From: Ophioderma brevispina | Taxonomy: Eukaryota; Echinodermata; Ophiuroidea; Amphilepidida; Ophiodermatidae | DNA length: 64,000 bases | Assembly: GCA_023653785.1 (NCBI GenBank) | Contig: JAMKCH010079300.1 | Coordinates: forward strand, 62,001-126,000 | Direction of reading: 5' to 3' | Shown here: in pieces, positions 58,331-64,000 of the stretch | Layout of the letters: each line of letters opens with the position of its first letter | How positions within the stretch are numbered: the stretch's first letter is position 1 | Notes under the pieces: generated by a model | The model's database searches: none | The model's input: the letters and a program-made list of their open reading frames with translations, nothing else | What the model was told of the DNA's origin: nothing | Made by a program: the position numbers and the translations under genes

Positions 58331-59203
58331 ACCTTCAAATCCAAGCTGGGGGCCATGAAAGGGGTGTGGAAAATGCTTTCATCAATTTGTTTCATTATGA
58401 ATGTATAAAGTACTTGTGTACCAAAATTCACATTTTATCCAGATTTGCACACTCACATGGGATTTGTGCACTACAGTCCCCCACTATTCTTCTGCGTATC
58501 CCCCACTATTCCTCTGCGTATTGGCAGAGGTACAAGGCCCGGGTATAAGGTTGAACCAAAGAGGTTCTATATAGATAGCGAGGTAAAGCGTTACGTCATC
58601 TTTAGAAATTCATCGTCTCGCATGTTTTTGCCGACCACAAAGAAAACATAGAGTACCAACAATAGAAAGCAATGGCTGCCTCCGCTTCTTCCACATACTG
58701 TGGGTGCCGCTTTGGATACACACTAATCGGTAGTGATACAAATTGATGTATGTGTTAGAGGTGGCCAGGTGTAATAATAGTGCACCTGGATCATTGTGCT
58801 CAGATACTCTTTTTTCCCATAATGCAATGCGCGCTTAGGTGAAAAGATGTATTCATTGAGGCGGTTTATTTAAATCAAGACGACTGACGTGTCATTTCAT
58901 TCGTTGTGGCCATGGGTAGGACAAAATTTAACCACCCAACATCCAACAACTGATATTTGCCGGATTGTTGTATCGAATTGACATTAATTTTGTTCAAGCA
59001 CCCAAACTAAAATTATTCCGTGCAATATTCAAAATGGTCCCCAGCGCCCAGCACGGACACTGGTTTTGAATGGCTTCACCCCTTGGTTGAACTCCATGGA
59101 GGTGTAATGCTTGTAGATTGCTATTTGGCAGTGTTAATACCCGTTAATCTTCTTCAAAAGTTGCCCAAATGTAAGTGTCATTAGAATAAACAGTGATCAA
59201 TAA

Positions 59204-59396
59204 GACCGTATTCAATATGACGTTCAGCCACCGACATGTTGGTGACAAATGCCATCCATCCAGGACGACAATACATTAAGCTGTCAATCGATCCAGTTTT
59301 AGCGATTGTCACAGGGATCATTGACGGGGAATGTATTGTATTACTGAAATGCGTCATCTTGTCCACCAATTACATGGCTGGCTATTGAATACGGTC
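59204..59396. mobile_element. MITE with GACCGTATTCAATA termini
   Basis: GACCGTATTCAATA at 59204-59217 is matched by the exact inverted TATTGAATACGGTC at 59383-59396. Its right end shares ATGGCTGGCTATTG with the element at 16869-17066. Confidence 0.7.
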
Positions 59397-59773
59397 AATA
59401 TCCCGGAAAATCAAGGGTCGGACTGATTTATGTCCTTGTTAGGAAAATTAGCCGTCGTTTTGGTCCTCTAGAGCTCCCATATGGTTTTTTTATTTCTACT
59501 TTTTTTAGCCAATTAATTTTTTCCTCATCTGGCAAAATCCAAAACTCGTTGCACTTTCTTGCATAAATTTTTTGATCTACATCCTCTCTCAAAGAACTGG
59601 TGCAAGGCCAAAAATCATGTTTGTTCCCAGTAGGTAGCCCAAAAAGCTATATGCACAAGCGTTTATTATTTTATTTTCTTTTATCAAGAAATAATCTCAA
59701 ATCACATCGAATTACCTAAATGTGCACGTGCTACGTGTACTTTAAATTATTTAATTCCATTTCAATTTTTCAG

Positions 59774-60016
59774 GTTCAAAAAGTACGACACTCATTGCGA
59801 CCTGGCACTAGTCTACGATCAGGTTAATTTGTTCAGCTTTTTCTGGACAGAGGACTCAATCTCCATGACTACCTCCCCAGACTGGGGAGTTACCACTTAT
59901 CAGACGTGTGAGCAACGGTTGTTCCCTTCAATACTTCAACTTATTCACGGAAGTTTTACTCTCCCGGCGGGCCCCTTCTATTCCAAGTTGGATATCATGC
60001 CTCGTGTCCAAAACGT
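59774..60016 (+). CDS. Locus B exon: TRPM-like MHR3 region
   Basis: The acceptor is CATTTCAATTTTTCAG ending at 59773. The frame joins the previous exon (phase 2) and reads FKKYDTHCDLALVYDQVNLF then SFFWTEDSISMTTSPDW and EQRLFPSILQLIHGSFTLPA. The first part follows the TRPM pattern A-L-x-x-(D/N)-(Q/R)-(V)-x-(F)-(V)-x-(L)-(F)-x-E-(N/D), but several consensus residues are changed. The 3' end is uncertain: GTAATG at 60017 is the best-looking donor, and the frame hits a stop at 60018-60020 if unspliced. The remainder of the exon resembles nothing I recognise. Confidence 0.7.
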
Positions 60017-60579
60017 GTAATGAGGTCGATCGTTTTTTTTTTTAGTTCAGGCGATGAATGCATGGCGTACTTGTTTAGGGTAACAAAATCATCAAAAATA
60101 CAAATATGGTTTGCTTTAAACGTCGAAAATGAACGTGGTAGGTGTGATATGTTTTAATTCTTGTACAAAAAAGGGTACAATGCTGCAAAACACGGATTTT
60201 TCTTCCCGATTTTGACATGATTTCACATGGTAGATTCTCGAGTGATTTTAATAATTTTCTGAAATGAAGAATCTCCAGTAATAATATGCCTTTTTTCTCT
60301 TCTTCATCTCCTATATACTTAAGTTTTTTTATGTCCTTTATAACTAGGAGTTGTTAATCAGACTCATTATTCAAAAAAAAAATAGGGACCAAACTTTAAA
60401 AAACACTTTATATGTAATGGATTTAAATTTTACACTTATTAGGCCCTAGATTATGAATTTTAAGTTTTTTTTCAAAGTTTTGTCCCTAACAATTTAATTC
60501 TTAGGTCTTCCTTAGGGGTGGAATTTACAAAATGTACATTAAAGCAGTTACATGTATGCAATATAATTGCACAATAGAA

Positions 60580-61300
60580 CAATAAACCTGGTTTTTCGGC
60601 GATCAACCTGGTTTTTCGATCGAAAAACCAGGTTTGTTCGACTAAAAACCAGGTTTATCGACCGAGAAACTTGGTTTTCACGATACAAACACCTGGTTTT
60701 TCAAACGAAAACCAGTTTTTTCGAATTCGATGTCAAGAGTTTTTTTTGAAAAAAATTTGTCATAGTTTTTGATAACCCTGGTTTTTCAAAAACTATGACA
60801 ATCAAATTCGAAAAACCTGGTTTTTCGTGATTGAAAAAAAAAACCCGGTTTATCAAAAAAAAACATGACAATCGAATGAAAAACCAGTTTATCAATCGGC
60901 GAAAACCTGGTTCTCTGTCGGTAAAAACCGGTTTTCTCAAAACTATGACAATTCAAAACTCGAACAACTGGTTTTTCGATTGAAAAACAGGTTTATCAAA
61001 AAAACTTGTGACAATCGACTTGAAAACCAAGTTTATCGGCAAAAAACTAGGTTTCTCGGTCGATAAACCAGGTTTACCAAAACTATACCTTCGAAAACCT
61101 GTTTTCGATGAAAAACCAGGTTTAGCAAAAAACTCTATGAAACACTCGAATTCTAAAAACCGGGTTTTTTCAATTGAAAAACCAGTTTATCAAAAAACTC
61201 TGACAATCGAATTGAAAAAAAATTCTGGTTTTTCGATCGAAAAACCAGGTTTATCGACAGAAAAACCAGTTATCGGCGAAAAACAGGTTTATCTGTTCTA
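60580..61300. repeat. Tandem array of short hairpins (AAAAACCAGGTTTTTCG type)
   Basis: About 25 copies of a palindrome TCG(A)AAAACC(A/T)GGTTT(A/T)TCGA are separated by short variable spacers, some containing AACTATGACAATC. It has the same architecture as the array at 1-925 (A/T-rich arms around a 4-5 base self-complementary centre), but the centre is CCAGG/CCTGG instead of CTTAG. The open frames crossing it on both strands are repeat read-outs (KPGLS, NRVFF). It lies in the intron after the MHR3 exon of Locus B. Confidence 0.9.
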
Positions 61301-61789
61301 ATGTGCAATATACTTGCCATAGACGTGCGCAAATTGATACGTTTTACACATAAGAGTGAATAAAATATACATTATACAAACACTTCAATGAAAAAAAAAA
61401 TTTCATTGTGGACAATTACATTAACATGGCAGGGTCCAAAAAAGAGACTAAAAAAACTTTTTTTTGTTCAGTGTATATCTAACAGGTAAATTAATATAAA
61501 CTTACTCGTTTGGGGTAGCAAAATGAAATTAAATTACTTGTTTAGCGTGTATTTTAAAGTGCTTGTTTAGGGCAGTAAAATTCATGAAAATACGTGTTTA
61601 GGTAACAAAATCAAACCAAATACTTGTTTAGGTTAGCAAAATCAACCGAAATACGTGCTTGGGATATTTTTATTGCCAAATGAAAATACCACTTTAGAGT
61701 ACTTTTGGAAGGCCGTAACACGAGCATGATCCATTTGGAAAACAACTGGCCCTCCGGTTTACTCTGCGTAAAAGCGCTTCTTTCCGTAT

Positions 61790-62365
61790 GTATTAAAGGC
61801 AACAAATGGCCATGAAAAAAAATTGACATATTGAAAAGGACCCTTACTGAAATCAATCACTTCCACGAGTTTGAAACATTTGGAGTTTACATTCGTAAAA
61901 ACAGTCAAAAACAGGAAGAGGTTCTGGGGGGAGTGTGGTAGTTTGTTGGCAATTTTTGAACAAGGATGATGACTTTACCGCCAGCATTTACCAAACTTGA
62001 AAAGCATGTTGTCATCAACTCACAGACCATTGCTATTGTATATGTGCTATCCCCAGCTAATCCATCTTTCACTTGCCAGATCAATATCTTACTACAATTC
62101 CTGAATCCCGGCTGAATGCTTTTGAATTGTGTTGCAAAACATACGAGATACACTGTAATGTCTGTCAGGGATGTGAACACTTGCTTTTCTGTTCCAGTAA
62201 TTGTGCCACGTAACTGCCACCTCCCGCCTGGAACTCTTCCTATTTTTTTTTGTTTTTACAGGAATGTAAACATCCAAATTGTTTTTCAAACTCGTGGAAG
62301 TGATTTCAGTAGGTCCTTTTCGTTATGTCAATTTTTTTTTTCATGCCATTATTACTTTTATGTCC
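61790..62365. mobile_element. Foldback element, about 575 bp, with 150-base arms
   Basis: CATGAAAAAAAATTGACATA (61812) and GACCCTTACTGAAATCA, CACTTCCACGAGTTTGAAA, GTTTACATTCGTAAAAAC, GGAAGAGGTTCTGG are matched in reverse order and complement at 62210-62350 (TATGTCAATTTTTTTTTTCA, TTTCAAACTCGTGGAAGTG, GTTTTTACAGGAATGTAAAC, CCTGGAACTCTTCC). The spacer is about 270 bases. Open frames inside it and across the TTTTTACAG at 62262 are not exons. Confidence 0.8.
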
Positions 62366-62881
62366 AGCTTTTAAGTGATATTTTGTGATTAACTATTGGC
62401 ATATACACATACACCCATCCCTATATCACTTCTACATACATACATGCATGAAACATTTCGCATATTATATCACATTAATTATTATATTATCACATTATAT
62501 ATATTTTCCACGCTATTAAATGATAATCCCAGATTCGTACTCAATTTTCTTATCCGGTTTCCTTGAATAATTAATACAAACATCACAAGATATCTTTATA
62601 TAATTTCTAACAGATCAGCAAAGACCTTTGGTATATAGCTACTCGTGAAAGACGGGAAAAGCGATCGATAGACGGGCAGAACAGGTGGTAGTACTTATAG
62701 TGGGTGTTTAAGCTACCATATTTAATATAATGGTATTATTAAATCTGATATGCTCCCCACAACTATCAACTTTGGTGAACCACATATTGGTAAAGCGCTA
62801 CAAAATTTGGTTATATCTCTATTCAATTCTCAAATTTATTTTCATTTCAATGCGAATCAGAATATAGTTCTACATAGACAA

Positions 62882-63005
62882 TAATGATGGTGGCGATGGT
62901 GATGGTGGCGATGGTGATGGTGACGATGACGACGACGACGATGATGATGATGATGATATGTGATGATGATTGATGATCATAGCACTCATCATCATCATCG
63001 TCATG
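62882..63005. repeat. (GATGGT)n/(GAC)n/(GAT)n compound microsatellite
   Basis: Runs of GATGGTGGC, GACGAC and GATGATGAT followed by the inverse ATCATCATC. The serine-rich minus-strand frame comes from it. Confidence 0.95.
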
Positions 63006-63857
63006 CCGACGACGTTAATGATGACTACTGAGACGCATATTACATTTAAAAAACACCAATACATTGACGTTGATTACTGAAACCACCCGATCCCTTCTGT
63101 AACCCACAGGGGATATTTTTACTACAGTATCATACCACTAAATCATTTCATGATGACAAAGTTTTTTATTTTTTATACTACAAACATGACGTCCCATTAT
63201 TCTGTATTAAATTTACAAAAAAATATACTTTCGTACATCCAGGTAGAGACCAGCTTGACATTAAAAGATGTTGGCAACGTGATTAATGCATTGACTACGT
63301 GGCACTACAGCCCTTTGTATTTGGAGAATGACTTTCAATGTTGAAACTTCAATTGCTAGCCGAGGTATATCATCAATCGAAATGGTCGCAAAATGGTCGA
63401 AATTTTATTTTTAGCTATGATATAAAGGACCTTTAACTTTCTAACCAAATGTCGTGTTAATATGAGATTGGCCGAAATATTTTGCGTAATATCAAAAAAG
63501 AAAAGAAAATAGTTTTGTGTCGATTTTGCTTGATTTAAGGAATAAATCTAACAAAAATGATTTATGGAGCATTTCTTGTTCCATTAACTAAGGTTCAGGG
63601 CTTGCTTAAATGAAATACACGAGATTTTGAACTTTCAGAGGTATTTCAGACTTAATTTATTTCTTAAAAATATAAACAAACAAAAAGCTACAAAACGTCG
63701 GTTGCCTGAAATCTCAAAATGTCCAAGAGCCGATATTGAAGATAGAAGCATCAGAAATATTGTTTTTGTCTTTAAACAGGTCGAAATATTTGCCCTTTAT
63801 AGAATAGCAAGAATATAAAATGATTTTGAATGTTTAATATGAAATTCCTGCACTCAG

Positions 63858-63999
63858 CTGATGCTCCTTTAGCAAATCCTTGGCCGGGACTTTTCCTTTG
63901 GAACGGTTCTTCAAGGTCGTCTGGAAATGGCAATGCTCTTTTGGCGGGAAGGAAAGGCACCAATTGGAGGAGCTCTGTAGCTAGTAAATTCTAAAGGAA
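63858..63999 (+). CDS. Locus B partial exon: TRPM-like MHR4 region, frame disrupted
   Basis: The acceptor is CCTGCACTCAG ending at 63857. One frame reads DAPLANPWPGLFLW, after which the match moves by one base to TVLQGRLEMAMLFWREGKAP then IGGAL, where a TAG interrupts. A further shift then gives A-S-K-F. TRPM channels have, in this order, H-P-L-x-x-L-F-L-W-A-(V/I)-L-Q-N-R-x-E-(M/L)-A-x-x-F-W-E-x-x-x-x-x-(I)-x-x-A-L-A-A-S-K-x-L-K. The homology is therefore clear, but the exon holds one extra base near 63901 and a second disruption near 63978. Either this paralogue is a pseudogene or the sequence has indel errors. The exon continues past the window. Confidence 0.65.
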
Positions 64000-64000
64000 A

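Noticed and set aside
62116..62388. Apparent acceptor TTTTTTTGTTTTTACAG at 62262 followed by an open frame
   Set aside because: The sequence is one arm of the 61790-62365 foldback element, with the same words inverted at 61840-61920; no TRPM similarity.
62870..63064. Minus-strand frame with a long serine run
   Set aside because: Microsatellite read-out of (GAT)n/(GAC)n.

Overview
The window is AT-rich animal nuclear DNA. It has small exons in long introns with GT/AG borders, and very dense fossil DNA transposons, LINE and Penelope-like remnants and microsatellites. The repeat style (palindromic MITEs, foldback elements, (ATT)n-tailed short repeats, GIY-YIG Penelope fragments) and the presence of two neighbouring TRPM-type channel genes suggest a marine invertebrate deuterostome, such as an echinoderm or hemichordate. 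That assignment is inference; no marker gene fixes the species.

Only two protein-coding loci are recognisable, both on the + strand and both TRPM-family (melastatin TRP channel) genes. Locus A (2137-14694) is the 3' half of one gene. Eight exons in consistent phase encode S3, S4, S5, a pore helix with an FGE filter, S6, the TRP domain, a C-terminal coiled coil and the stop. S1-S2 and the large cytoplasmic N-terminus must lie upstream of base 1. Locus B (46801 to beyond 64000) is the 5' half of a second, more divergent TRPM-like gene. It has a candidate start exon, exons of the N-terminal TRPM homology (LSDAT/SLOG) domain, ankyrin-like linker exons, and a last partial exon at 63858 whose match to the family is broken by two frame disruptions. 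The two loci are head-to-tail tandem paralogues separated by about 32 kb in which I find no convincing gene.

The rest is a layered transposon landscape. Several elements are defined to the base by their target-site duplications (TSDs). (i) Five palindromic MITEs of about 130-156 bp carry exact 9-bp TSDs (7143-9628 interrupted, 19403-19556, 21193-21348, 32610-32741, 55657-55809). They share a central ACGGAATAAAG / CTTTATTCCGT core although their outer arms fall into three unrelated sequence groups. (ii) Two non-autonomous hAT-like elements (7225-9557 and 51146-52647) have 12-bp TIRs, exact 8-bp TSDs and subterminal ACCCGT/ACCCAT arrays; the first is inserted in the centre of a 9-bp-TSD MITE. 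(iii) MITEs flanked by TTAA form two families with two copies each. (iv) Long foldback palindromes lie at 6476-6950, 18485-19000, 21788-22718, 44338-45657, 49009-49545, 50440-51050 and 61790-62365. (v) Two hairpin-forming tandem arrays of the same architecture lie at 1-925 and 60580-61300, one inside each TRPM locus. (vi) Broken LINE fragments lie at 2339-2656, 20705-21710 and 43900-44280, and a Penelope-like GIY-YIG remnant at 4980-5400.

In Locus A the introns hold most of the nested insertions, and the exons keep open frames. In Locus B the N-terminal exons are open, but two junction phases do not fit and the last exon is frameshifted, so Locus B may be a decaying paralogue or may carry assembly indels.
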